Source of the DNA: Solen grandis
Taxonomy: Eukaryota; Mollusca; Bivalvia; Adapedonta; Solenidae
Direction: 5' to 3'
Length of the DNA: 64,000 nucleotides
NCBI GenBank assembly: GCA_021229015.1
Contig: CM037790.1
Coordinates: 53,236,901 to 53,300,900 of the forward strand
A program made the translations under genes and the position numbers. Under the pieces are notes generated by a model. That model did no database searches, had not been told where the DNA came from, and saw nothing but the letters and a program-made list of their open reading frames with translations. Below are positions 15,001 to 22,999 of this stretch, in pieces; the first letter of the stretch is position 1, and each line of letters starts with the position of its first letter.

Positions 15001-18000
15001 AAGATTGATGATCCAGTCTTTGAAGAACTGGACCATTCCATAAAGGAAAAGGAAGTTTAAAAGCACAAAGCTGCTTTTTGTTATGCTATCTAATTATTCA
15101 TTGCAAGTTGTGATAGTTTGAATACTAACATGTTTAACTTGATAGTTTATTCAGAACAGTTTCCTGAATTTTTGTATTAAGCAATTATTGCTACACTTCA
15201 AAAAAGGGCGATAATAATAGGACCATAATCTCAGTATTTGTTACCAAATACTGAAATTATCAGTTTTTTCAATAGATTTATTTTCTACTTTACCATGTAC
15301 AAAAAAAGATCGACCTATTTGACAAAATGAAGTGTTAAATTCACACTTTTAGGGGGACTTCTTAGTCTGAAAAAAATATAAAAAAAAATGTATCAAGGCA
15401 ATAGAAGCTACGTTACGCTAGTTCTAGTCTTCTATTGTCTGTAGAACTATCTTAATGGACACTATCCTTTGTAGTATTTTATTGAATTAATTAAATTGAA
15501 ATTTTCAGAGCTTTTGGTTGTCTACAAATTAACGGTAACGAATAAATTTAGATCTATGCATAATTAAGTAAAAATAACAGATACTTACTCTGATTTGTTA
15601 ACATCTAAAATTAAAACAGGGGGATACTGTCTGGCCGATAATTTTCTATTCATATTGGATCTATATTTGTAGATGTTTCTTTTAGGTCGTGGTTTAACAT
15701 TCCTTCGATGAGCTGTCATTGATATTACAATTATGTGCAGTTGGTTTTGTTGGATCCAGCATGCAAGATTTACAACAAAGCTTGGACAGGCTTAATGAAA
15801 ACTGTAATCATAGGGGACTGGCAGTAAAAACTGGTTAACCAAAAAGTAGTTTTCAGAAAAAGAGAAATATTTTAATACAGAATAACAGTAGGTTTATAAC
15901 AGAGTGAAAGTAGACAATGTAAATAATTTAAATATTTCGGTGCAGTACTTAATAATACAGGCTCATTTGTATTAAACCAACGAGTGTTTTGTGGAAAAGC
16001 TATATTTGCGATGTATGTCTTATAGTTGAATGTCAAGAAAGTTGATTTAAAAATAGGATATACATGCAATTACTTTATTCATTTGTAGGCTAAGTATTGA
16101 TCTACAAACGTTATTCACTAGGCATCACTAAATCATAATATACTCAGGAAAACTAGAAACGTCCCTCCATATTTCAGGAAAGAAAACCAAAAGGGTTACT
16201 TTTAGGTTTCAAAATAGAAAATCAAGTTCATTTATTTCTGTATCAAAACCAATTAATTGCATCTGGCTATCTTATTAAATTTTCGAGAGATAACCGGTCA
16301 AGAGAGGGTCAAAATCAAAAACTCAGAAAGATGTTTTTGAATGTTTAGAGATGAAATTTCAATAAGAAATGTGGCACATCCAGTAAATCTCGTTAGTACC
16401 GAGTGTGGCCACAATTTGCATGAATTCATGCAATGATCCTACGCCGCATCGACGTAACGTAACGCAATATCAGTGCGTCGGACAAATTCCCCCATTCCTG
16501 TTGTAACGCCCGTGTAAGATCGCGAACATTGTCAATCTGATGGTTAGCTCGTGCTTTGCGGCCCAGCTGATCCAATATGTGCTCAATGGGGTTGAGATCC
16601 GGGGAAACCGCGGGTCATGGCATGACGTTGACATTGTTTTGCAGTAACCCTGGCTACATGAGGGCGGACATTGTCCTGCGACAATGTTACACCAGGACCA
16701 TGCTCAGCAATGCAACAATCGGCGAATCTCTCACTTTTACGCCCGTATACCCGTAATCTTCCATCAGCATGACTAACTGTTAACCGAGATTCATCGGTGA
16801 ACAAAACTCGGTTCCAGTCAGCCATTCTGCAGTTCAGATGACATCGCGTCCATAACACCCTGGCAGCACGGTGACGTTTGGTCATTATCTGACCAGAGTA
16901 AGGGTGGCGTGCCCTGAGTGGTTTGGCGTTACGACGCAATCTGTTGCGAATGGACTGCCCTGAGACACTGTATTTCCTAGCAGTGACTGTGGCTGCCAAT
17001 TGACGTTGACGTAAGTGCGTCAGCGTAATGAAACGATCGGCTCTAGCCGTCGTTATACGGGGCCTACCAGGTCGCTGCCGGTCGTGAACAGCCCCAGTTT
17101 CCTGATACCGGGCTGCAAGACGATCAATCGTCTTCCGACGGCACCCGAACCGACTCGCGACTACCATTGCGGACATCCCACCCGCAAGGATCCCAATTGC
17201 CTGGCGTGCATTCAGTATGACAAACCGTATGCAATCGTACGCTTATAGTTAGCTATGAAACTATCTGTGTCATAAACCACGATATTGACGTATACCCATG
17301 TACAGCATAAGGAGCACGTGAACAGCATGCTATATGGTCCTAAGACAATTCCATAGCTGACTGTAAGCGACCAGTTGCATACGGTTTGTCATACTGAACG
17401 CCCGACTGATTTCGCTCGTTTTCGGAAAGCCGTGACACATCGAAAACAGTGAAAAATTAAAGAAAAAAAATAATTTTCAGAATAGCCCCTATCGCATGAA
17501 TGGTACGACATGAACTGAATCAACATTTGAATGACATGTTTAGCGTGCACGTGCAAATAACCGTTCCGGTTACTGGCCGATATGTAAACCATGCGTATCG
17601 GGTAAACTGTACACGCATTCTGAACATCGCCAGGGTTTAAAATACATGTACATTGAACATGTAGCAAGCTTCATCGGGTATGAAACAGGGACGTTTCTAG
17701 TTTTCTAGATAAAAATAATACATCTGAAATTTTGTAAAATGTTAAACGTTGTTAAATCTTAGTGTATAAGTGTTGTGGTTTAATTGAACTTGCTTGCTAT
17801 CCATTGATCATTAGAAGATGGTTTCAGTCAATGCGAATGTCCGTCGGTCAGTCGGACATGTCCGGTATATTTCCATTTTGACCGACGAAAGCGTCTGTTA
17901 TTGTCGGACACAATGTCCGATGAAAAAATCCATACAGCACCGTTTTATTTTTGGAAAATTACTTTCACTTTCTTCGAAGAATAGTTTCCTTTTCTTTTTT

Positions 18001-21000
18001 TAGCGATTATGTAATGATTATCGGCTGTCTGAGATGGCCGAGCAGTAACGATTGCGAATTGGTTCCCCGCAATTTACATACTAATATCTTTCGTAATGGA
18101 AACCATACAGAAAACTCTGTCTATATCGGTCAACAATCAACAACATGGCAGACGATGCATTCACGAAAGATTTTTTTATTTTTTTATTCGCTTTTCATTA
18201 TCAATTAACAAGGTCATACTCGTTTTAATTTATTATCAGGTTCAATTTTATCATTTCAATATTCATTATCGTAAATAATTAAATCTAGATTTTGTTGTCA
18301 ATGAATTTAGATATTCTGATGGTGCTATGCCGGGTCGAAAATTGCCTGCTAGTTCCAGCAACGAACCAGAGAAGAGAGCTCTTGAAAATAACAGATGCTT
18401 TCAGGGATAGGTTTTCGGCTTATTTCCTCATTATGGTCACAAAACTTAAAGAACTTTATTTTTGCATAGCAATTTATGATCTTATCTGTGAAAAAAATAA
18501 TTTCTTGTTGTAATGGGGTAGGGTTTATTCCTCTATATGTACTTATTTTGCAGGGCTCACATTTTTAGCTCACCTGAGCACTTTGTGCTTAAGTGAGCTT
18601 TTGTGATCGCCTTTCGTCCGGCGTCCGTCGTCGTGCGTCGTCCGTCGTCAACAATTTGCTTTAAATGACATCTCCTCTGAAACCACTGGACAGAATTTGA
18701 TTAAACTTGGCAGTAATGGTCCTTGGGTGAAACTTTACAAAAGTTGCTCAAATAAACTTGATCAATGCAGAACTCTGCTTGCCATGGCAACGGAAAAAAA
18801 AAGAAGAAAACTTTAAAAATCATCTCCTTCAAAACTACTGGCCAGAATTTGAAATATTTTGGTAAAGATGTTCCTTGGGTGACCTTCTACCAAAGTTGCT
18901 AAAATTATTTGGATCTGCCAAAAAACATGGCCGCCAGAGGCGGGGCTAATTTGCCTTATATGTATAAAGTGAAATCTTTAAACGACATCTTCTCTGACAC
19001 AGCTGAACAGATTTGAATCAAATTTGGCAGGGATGATCCTTGGGTGAAACTTTTTCAAAGTTGCTAAAATGATTTGGTATAAGTATGGTCCCCGGGGCGG
19101 GGCTTATTTGCCTTATATGATGTATATTGTGAAATCTTTAAACGACGTTTCCTGTAAAACTGCCGCACAGAATTTAATCAAATTGGGCAGGGGTGATCCT
19201 TGGGTGAAGTTTTACCAAAGATGCTAAAATCATTTTGATCTGTAAAAAAATCATGGCCACCAGGGGCGGGGCTAATTTGCCTTATATTGATATATTGAAA
19301 TCTTTAAAGGACATCTCCTCTGAAATTTGATAGGATTTGATTCAATTTGGCAGGTATAATCCTTTGGTGGAGCATCACTAAAGTTGCTAAAAAAATTTAT
19401 GATTCGTCAAGAAAATTGCAAGGCTATTTTATGTTAAATATGGTATTAAGTGAAATATTTAAATGTCATCTTGCTTTAACTGCTTGATATAATTTGATTG
19501 GAATTGGCAAGGATGATAACAGAGTGTGGCTTCTCAGATGTTGCTAAAATAATCATTTTCAATGTAAGATTCTTGTTTTTACATAGGGTTATTTATGAAA
19601 ACCTTCAAAATTCTTCTCGTGAAAACCCGTAAGGCCTTTAGCTTAGATATTTGGTGTGTAACATCATCTTAAGGACCCTTACCAAGATTGTTAAAATAAT
19701 AGCCTGGGTCAAAATTAGGCCTGCCCCAGGGGACACACTCATTTTACATACGAGTAATGTAGACAAACCTTCAAAATTCATCTTGTCAAAACCAATGAGG
19801 CCTGGAGTTTAGATATTTGGTGTGTAACATCATCTTATAGACACTTACCAAGATTGTGAAAATTATGGCCGTGGGGAGGAGTATCTTGAAAATTTAGGAA
19901 CCGTCCATTAACCTAAAACCCTTAAAATCAGTTAAAGCAGTGATACTCGGGTGAGCAATTTAGGGCCATCATGGCCCTCTTGTTACATGTTTGTGAGTTT
20001 TGAACAGCTGATTAGGACAGTGTATATGTAAAACAGAGAAAATCTAAAAATAGCCAAAAATGAATGAATATTCATTATATTAAATTATAAATCAATGTAA
20101 AATACTTGCAATAAAGAGACTGAAATCAAGATATCAAAAAGTTCTTACTAAATACTGTTTAAAACATTGCAAAGGTAAAAATATGTCGCAACAAGTAAAA
20201 GTTGCTGCAACAGGTACACATTTGTTGCGACAGGTAAAAATTTTGTGTTAACCTGTCGCAATGTCCTGTGAAGAAGGAAAAGTTTTCGCATAGTCTGTGG
20301 TTTATGTAATTAAATACTAGTTCAAGTTGATGTCATCAGAAAATATTAATGTTAAACAATATATAATAGTTCACAACAAAATTTTCAAAAGTTGATAACT
20401 TGATAGTTGACTAAAATGAGTTTTACAATTACTTGATGTACATGATTGATTGTATGTTGGGTTTAACGTCCCACCAGCAGTATTTCATTCATTTGGAGAC
20501 AATGTCTACTTGAGAAAGATAAAATGCTATCACACTGTAGTTTCACGCCTTAGACAAATGGCATTATACCACACTCACTCACATTATCTCGACACCGGGT
20601 TAAAAAGTCCTGGAACTACCCTCATATGCTGAGCGCCAAGCAAGGGAACTATACCAGAACAATTTTTACGACTTTGGTATGTCGCAGTCGGGGATCAAAC
20701 CGACGACAATGATGTACATGTTTTTGCTTTTAGTAAGGACCGCATAGTATGAACATATCCAAAATTAGCATTTTATCATATATAACAAAAAACAGATAAA
20801 GCACGTTAAATTTTGCTATGTATCATTTTATAACAATAAATGTATCCTTAATTAATATCTTTCTTCAGAAATGGTCATCTATGTCAGACATGTGGAGCTT
20901 TGGAGTAGTACTGTGGGAAATATACTCGTATGGAGAAGTGCCATTTCGAGAAATGGTAATTGTATTATCACCTCACTTTCTGTTTCTCATGTAATACAGT

Positions 21001-21709
21001 TTAAAGCATTTTTTATAAACACATCCTCCATTTACTTTTTCGGGTTAGACAGGGCTTAAACATTTTGTTTTTCGTATGGATGAGCGCTCATGATCGTAAT
21101 CCATTAGCAGAATGTATCACAATAATTTTGAACACTTATCGAAGTTATTCAAAGAGATCCAAAATATACTGGTTGTCTTAACACAAAACTATAACACTAT
21201 TACTGTTGTCTATGAAATACATACGTTTTATTTGGAGGCATTAATTTGTAAATGTAGAAAAAAAAAACCTGTCCATTATTAATATTTTATCTAAAACAAT
21301 TACTTATAACATATGTGCAATTTGCCACAGATCGATTGTAGATCTTACGATTTCCTATAACAGTAATATAATGATAAACTAGACTTATTACAAAAAATGC
21401 TTTGGAGAATGTTATATTCTTTCATGCAATAATATCTATAACATCAACATAATGTTCTTTTGCTTTTGATCACCAACCTAGAGCAATAATGATGCGATGA
21501 AGTATATTGAGAGAGGATACAGAATGGGAAACCCAGATGGATGTCCACCCGAGATTTACGACATAATGACGGACACATGGAAAGCTCAACCGGAACAAAG
21601 GCCAACCTTTAAGGAAGTCCTCAAAAGGCTACACGGTTGTCAATCCGTAAAAGTTGGAAAGGGTGGAAAACGCCATTTTTTGGCCAAACTATTCTCCTTC
21701 CGAGAATGA
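1..21709 (+). CDS. Csk-family SH3-SH3-SH2-pseudokinase (12 visible exons, 5' partial)
   Basis: Twelve exons give about 495 residues ending at the stop at 21707-21709; the 5' end lies outside the window. All introns are GT-AG, all phases join, and there is no internal stop. Order: the end of an SH3 (residues 1-20), linker, a second complete SH3 (~47-105), SH2 (~113-200), and a tyrosine-kinase-like domain (~225-475). The second SH3 starts AMYNFHGT and the domain order matches C-terminal Src kinase, which in animals phosphorylates the tail of Src kinases. Kept: the VTIK lysine, an REASVM glutamate, WTAPE, DMWSFG. Lost: HRD is HND, DFG is GFT, and the first loop glycine is Glu. The retained open frame suggests a functional pseudokinase acting as a binding or allosteric protein (inference). 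There is no N-terminal SH4 or C-terminal regulatory tyrosine tail typical of Src. It could be a MATK/Csk paralogue specific to molluscs. Confidence 0.85.
1140..1960 (-). pseudogene. Decayed Tc1/mariner-like transposase
   Basis: On the minus strand, spread over several frames, are the landmarks of a Tc1-family DDE transposase: [18 protein letters not shown] (first catalytic Asp in F-A-D-E-S-R), [17 protein letters not shown] (second Asp in Q-D-N) and MNPLEHIW (third-residue region, with Glu). Stops and shifts interrupt it, so it is inactive. It is the same broad type as the copy at 16.1-17.7 kb but too diverged to be a direct duplicate. Confidence 0.75.
2464..2600 (+). mobile_element. SINE fragment (family B, TGGCCGAG type)
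   Basis: A degraded copy of the repeat seen best at 61,343-61,605. It shares the tRNA-like GTTCGAGTCC box-B remnant and the downstream block with TTGCGGTAGG, GTGTTTCTACC, GATGC and GTCTTCC. Confidence 0.55.
2833..2887 (+). CDS. Exon: linker between two SH3 domains
   Basis: A 55-bp exon with acceptor TTTCAG and donor GTAAGT that keeps the frame (phase 2 in, phase 0 out). It encodes about 19 polar and basic residues with no domain, linking the first SH3 to the second. Confidence 0.6.
3042..3155 (+). CDS. Exon: N-terminal half of Csk-like SH3
   Basis: Encodes 38 residues including AMYNFHGT, the ALYDY-equivalent strand, and [10 protein letters not shown], the second strand with its acidic RT-loop context. 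The AMYNFHGT stretch strongly resembles Csk. Phase 0 at both ends; donor GTAAGT. Confidence 0.85.
3550..3650 (+). CDS. Exon: C-terminal half of Csk-like SH3
   Basis: Encodes [13 protein letters not shown], the closing G-x-I-P-x-x-x-V motif of SH3. The tryptophan usual in the middle of SH3 domains is not evident: the position reads QYIARD. Loss of this Trp would weaken polyproline binding (inference). Leaves in phase 2. Confidence 0.85.
4193..4412 (+). CDS. Exon: SH2 domain (main part)
   Basis: Starts [11 protein letters not shown] and contains [19 protein letters not shown]. This is the FLVRES motif with the phosphotyrosine-binding arginine kept, followed by the HFRI strand with the histidine of the beta-D position. 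220 bp, phase 2 in, phase 0 out. A functional phosphotyrosine-binding SH2 is expected. Confidence 0.92.
5573..5817 (+). mobile_element. SINE (family A, ends CTGTCGG...TTTAATCCAACAAAC)
   Basis: A nearly full-length copy of a repeat present at least seven times here. Landmarks: GATATACCAAAGTCGT, GCTCAGCATATAGGGGTAGTT, AGGATAATGTGACTGGGTG, a CTACGGCGTGATA block, and the tail CTGAAATACTGTCGG. The better heads elsewhere carry a tRNA box B (GGTTCGGTCCCC), so it is a tRNA-derived SINE. Confidence 0.75.
5860..6728 (+). repeat. Degenerate tandem repeat, ~115-130 bp unit
   Basis: At least five diverged units share 'AACTCATTTAAAATCCAGCT', 'GCACAACTTGG', 'GTTAAATCAAAATCTGAC' and 'GCTGAGAAATAGCGCGG'. The array ends in a run of ACGGACAGAC, then CCCCATATACTTCGTATCTTGGGG, an imperfect palindrome. 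It looks like one interspersed element with internal tandem units, lying in an intron of the pseudokinase gene. Confidence 0.7.
7124..7289 (+). CDS. Exon: SH2 end, linker and kinase N-lobe start
   Basis: Encodes the last SH2 helix, the SH2-kinase linker and the glycine-rich loop read as ESGEFG. Compared with the G-x-G-x-F-G pattern, the first glycine is glutamate while the later ones are kept. Acceptor TTACAG; the donor is taken at GT 7290-7291, leaving phase 1. Confidence 0.8.
7290..9268. other. Intron, nothing recognised
   Basis: AT-rich sequence. 7560-7850 is somewhat richer in GC and may be a decayed repeat, but no coding or repeat signature could be supported. Confidence 0.5.
9269..9362 (+). 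CDS. Exon: kinase beta3 lysine and alpha-C helix
   Basis: Contains KPVTIKLRN, in which the VAIK lysine is conserved, and LREASVM with the alpha-C glutamate. The spacing from the loop to the lysine equals that of Csk. Phase 1 in, phase 2 out, donor GTAAGT. Confidence 0.85.
9405..9640 (+). repeat. Minisatellite of ATTCAG-containing units
   Basis: Twelve-to-eighteen-base degenerate units of the form ACTAATTCAGCT or AGTAATTCAGTT repeat about twelve times just after the VTIK exon's donor site. Confidence 0.65.
9895..10125 (+). repeat. Two degenerate ~159-bp direct repeat units
   Basis: 9898-9965 and 10057-10122 both read as a T-run, AGCAATTATG, AGGGCTATG, then ACCATTTGTG and AAATTA. A third diverged relative lies at about 9740-9810. 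Confidence 0.5.
10382..10540 (+). CDS. Exon: kinase hinge region
   Basis: Encodes [11 protein letters not shown], then [16 protein letters not shown], the hinge and alpha-D of a tyrosine-kinase fold, as in the family's EYM.KGSL pattern. Acceptor TTGCAG, donor GTACGT, phase 2 at both ends. Confidence 0.9.
11011..11110 (+). CDS. Exon: catalytic loop with HND in place of HRD
   Basis: Reads [15 protein letters not shown]. The catalytic aspartate and AARN are intact but the HRD arginine is asparagine. Phases 2 to 0; acceptor GTTGCAG, donor GTACGA. Confidence 0.9.
11489..11606 (-). mobile_element. SINE family A fragment
   Basis: Reverse-orientation core: ACACCCAGTCACATTATCCTG ending near TATGTCGCGGCCGG. 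Both ends are truncated. Confidence 0.6.
11740..13062. repeat. Hairpin-ended repeat element (copy 1)
   Basis: Internal units of roughly 140-170 bp repeat 'TGTGTAACATGGTCTAGTA', 'TTTGTTCAAATCATGG', 'AAAATTGGCCCCGC' and 'TATAGACTT'. The right end has GAGCAACTATAGGGCCATCTTAGCCCTC, which matches the end of the copy at 18.57-19.98 kb. The left hairpin end is not clear. Confidence 0.6.
13281..13379 (+). CDS. Exon: activation segment with GFT in place of DFG
   Basis: Starts VSGFTLA, where active kinases have V-S-D-F-G-L, so the Mg-binding aspartate is glycine and the DFG glycine is threonine. Ends KWTAPEVF with the APE motif kept. The activation loop has no tyrosine between GFT and APE. 33 codons, phase 0 at both ends. 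Confidence 0.9.
13380..14480. other. Intron segment, nothing recognised
   Basis: AT-rich with a short TA run at 13457-13468. No gene or repeat signature was identified. Confidence 0.5.
14485..14640 (-). mobile_element. Possible tRNA-derived SINE (third type)
   Basis: A GC-richer block with GTGGGAGGAAACAGGAG, AGGAGAAAACCTACGTG and GGATTCGAACTCGGGC. The last is the reverse complement of a tRNA-like box B (CGAGTTCGAATCC). Confidence 0.5.
14835..16075 (+). pseudogene. Decayed LINE reverse transcriptase (same family as 48.4 kb)
   Basis: Fragmentary translations align by eye with the LINE at 48.4-51.3 kb: [15 protein letters not shown] near 14,845 (the P-R-D-F-W-K-Q-F motif of the copy at 33.4 kb), a [15 protein letters not shown] stretch near 15,770 and [18 protein letters not shown] near 15,965-16,020. 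Many stops and shifts make it a dead insertion inside the 7.5-kb intron. The FADD motif itself was not found. Confidence 0.65.
16583..17176 (-). pseudogene. Tc1-like transposase with internal deletion
   Basis: An ORF of 197 residues. The N-terminal part is a helix-turn-helix ([17 protein letters not shown]) followed by the GRPR-type hook (RPGRPR). Then comes [20 protein letters not shown] with the first catalytic Asp. At about residue 156 the sequence jumps from IAEHGPG straight to [15 protein letters not shown], the second Asp. The stretch between these blocks, normally around 60-70 residues, is missing, and the C-terminal part continues in another frame (below 16,620). The full protein would be around 340 residues, so this copy cannot be active. 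A relative of the remnant at 1.1-1.9 kb. Confidence 0.8.
17211..17398. repeat. 24-bp perfect inverted repeat inside the Tc1-like element
   Basis: 17211-17234 and 17375-17398 are exact reverse complements (arms of the form TTCAGTATGACAAACCGTATGCAA) with 140 bp between them, just upstream of the transposase start. Confidence 0.9.
18565..19985 (+). repeat. Hairpin-ended repeat element (copy 2, best preserved)
   Basis: Begins with a 15-bp near-perfect hairpin, AGCTCACCTGAGCAC-TTT-GTGCTTAAGTGAGCT (18571-18603), then a GTCCGTCGTC-rich block. Eight or more degenerate ~150-bp units follow ('AACGACATCTTCTCTGA', 'CAGAATTTGA', 'TTGGGTGAAACTTT', 'CAAAGTTGCTAAAAT', 'GGCGGGGCTAATTTGCC'). It ends in a second hairpin, AGGGCCATCATGGCCCT. 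No protein is encoded. Copies also lie at 11.7, 47.6 and 54.9 kb. Confidence 0.75.
20225..20261. repeat. Hairpin, 11-bp stem
   Basis: TTGCGACAGGT (20225-20235) is exactly complementary to ACCTGTCGCAA (20251-20261). Neighbouring sequence from 20185 repeats GTCGCAACA and GTTGCTGCAACAGG, so this is a small repeat cluster in an intron. Confidence 0.7.
20452..20706 (-). mobile_element. SINE family A, reverse orientation
   Basis: Reads GTTGGGTTTAACGTCCCACC, then AGTATTTCATTCATTTGGAGACAATGTC, the ACTCACATTATCTCGACACCGGG core, GCTGAGCGCCAAGCAAGG, and GGGGATCAAACCGAC, a box-B remnant in reverse. Confidence 0.75.
20869..20955 (+). CDS. Exon: kinase alpha-F, DMWSFG
   Basis: Reads [21 protein letters not shown], subdomain IX typical of cytosolic tyrosine kinases (the family has SDVWSFG..LWE). 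29 codons, phase 0 at both ends, after a 7.5-kb repeat-filled intron. Confidence 0.92.
21482..21709 (+). CDS. Terminal exon: end of kinase C-lobe and basic tail
   Basis: Encodes [18 protein letters not shown] and then [12 protein letters not shown], the subdomain X-XI signature (P-x-G-C-P and R-P-x-F). It is followed by a short basic tail ([15 protein letters not shown]) up to TGA. Csk normally ends near the alpha-I helix, so the tail is an addition. Acceptor CCTAG at 21477-21481. Confidence 0.92.
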   Translation, partial: SNNDAMKYIERGYRMGNPDGCPPEIYDIMTDTWKAQPEQRPTFKEVLKRLHGCQSVKVGKGGKRHFLAKLFSFRE

Positions 21710-22440
21710 ATGTCTATATGTCGTATAATGTATTGTTTTTCCTAGCATAAACAAACAATTACTATAGCAACACTCAGCAACACCATAAAATTGACTATCC
21801 TGATGACATGATACAAAAGGTTTCTCCAAACAAAGATAGTCTCGTACATTATTTAAGTATGTAGATCCAAGATCAAGTACATTTTTATTTACTCAAATGA
21901 TGTTCATACCTTTACGAATTTGTTTATGCATAAAACTTTCCTGTTCACTGTATCCTCTACCGTTAAATGAACTCGGCATTTTTTCCAATGATTTGTTTCT
22001 TTTCTCTTCTGTCTGTATTTCTAATCCGAAATATTTGTAGACCTTTCTAGCAAACTTTATGCAAATGTCCCTTTTTTGGCAATCTGCCTGCTTACCCTTC
22101 GTGATGATTTTACAGATAAGTTAAAATCCCCCAGTAAAACATGCAAACAATTAATATTCATAAGCGCCTTATACCAGGGAATATATCACTGTCTGTCCCA
22201 AAAAAGGCTCCTGTCCATACATTCAGTCTAATTAAATCAGTTTCTTCCACTTTGATTTCCTTAAATTTAATCCTTTATTTTTGTCGAAGAAAGACTTACG
22301 CACTAACTATAGATTACGAATACGCGTTACTTGTTCAGTTTGTTGTTACGTACCTTGAATAAAATCATCATTAATCCTACCTTTGAATCCACCCTCCTGA
22401 CATATTTTTTTCTTTTAGTTCATCACTTCAAGCGATAGGA
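21710..22440 (+). other. 3' flank of the pseudokinase gene
   Basis: Probable 3' UTR. The first clear AATAAA on the plus strand is at 22358-22363, about 650 nt past the stop, with no coding signal before it. Confidence 0.4.
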
Positions 22441-22476
22441 GATCACTAAATTTTACATCATAATAATATAGGGTCC

Positions 22477-22510
22477 TACGTCATCTTTGATGACGTACAA
22501 AGATGACGTA
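22477..22510. repeat. 12-bp inverted repeat built from TGACGT motifs
   Basis: TACGTCATCTTT (22477-22488) is exactly complementary to AAAGATGACGTA (22499-22510). A third TGACGTA sits in the loop, so three CRE half-sites lie within 34 bp. A role is speculative. Confidence 0.6.
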
Positions 22511-22847
22511 TAATTTCGTTCTCAGCTTGATCATAATGTTTATAATTTGAAAACATAATCAAATTTTAGAAATGTTGTTTTGGTGGTCACTATGACGTAT
22601 ATGTAGATTTAACAAAATCACTATCAGCGTGTAATCTTTCTGTGTCTAACCCGTTTATTTATTTTCTTTTAACTCTTTGCTAGAAATGTCTGAAATGAAA
22701 TGGTGACGCTGCAATTTTTATTTGTGGGGGTAATAGAATAGAAGTAACAGCCTAGTCGGCGTCTAGAAACCGAATGACACACAATTGACGCAAATAAGTC
22801 CGGCAAGTGCAGAGCTGTAAAGTACGAAATATTTGCGTGGTAAGAAT

Positions 22848-22998
22848 CGAAATAATAAGTAACTGCCTATATTTTATCGGCGAATAAAATATGGGCGGTC
22901 GTTTGAATGCGACGCATTCGTGATTTAATTATTACGCATCCAAACTCCTTCCCATATTTTATTCGCCCATAAAATATAGACAAATATTTATTATTTCT
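22848..22998. repeat. Large palindrome, ~50-bp arms (possible MITE remnant)
   Basis: The left arm around 22866-22895 (TATATTTTATCGGCGAATAA, AATATGGG) pairs with 22952-22981 (CCCATATTTTATTCGCCCATAAAATATA). Pairing extends weakly outward through GAAATAATAA. The loop is about 55 bp and contains ATGCGACGCATTCGT, another short palindrome. Confidence 0.75.
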
Positions 22999-22999
22999 T

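Larger units (their letters stand above)
16146..17706 (-). mobile_element. Tc1-like DNA transposon with 19-bp terminal inverted repeats
   Basis: GAAAACTAGAAACGTCCCT at 16148-16166 is the exact reverse complement of 17687-17705, which brackets the transposase ORF on the minus strand. Total about 1.56 kb, the usual size for Tc1 elements. TA target sites are not evident at the exact borders. A second, internal inverted repeat lies at 17211-17398. Confidence 0.8.

Noticed and set aside
17389..17667. 92-residue minus-strand ORF in the Tc1-like element
   Set aside because: Lies between the transposase start and the TIR; no homology recognised, probably noncoding transposon DNA.
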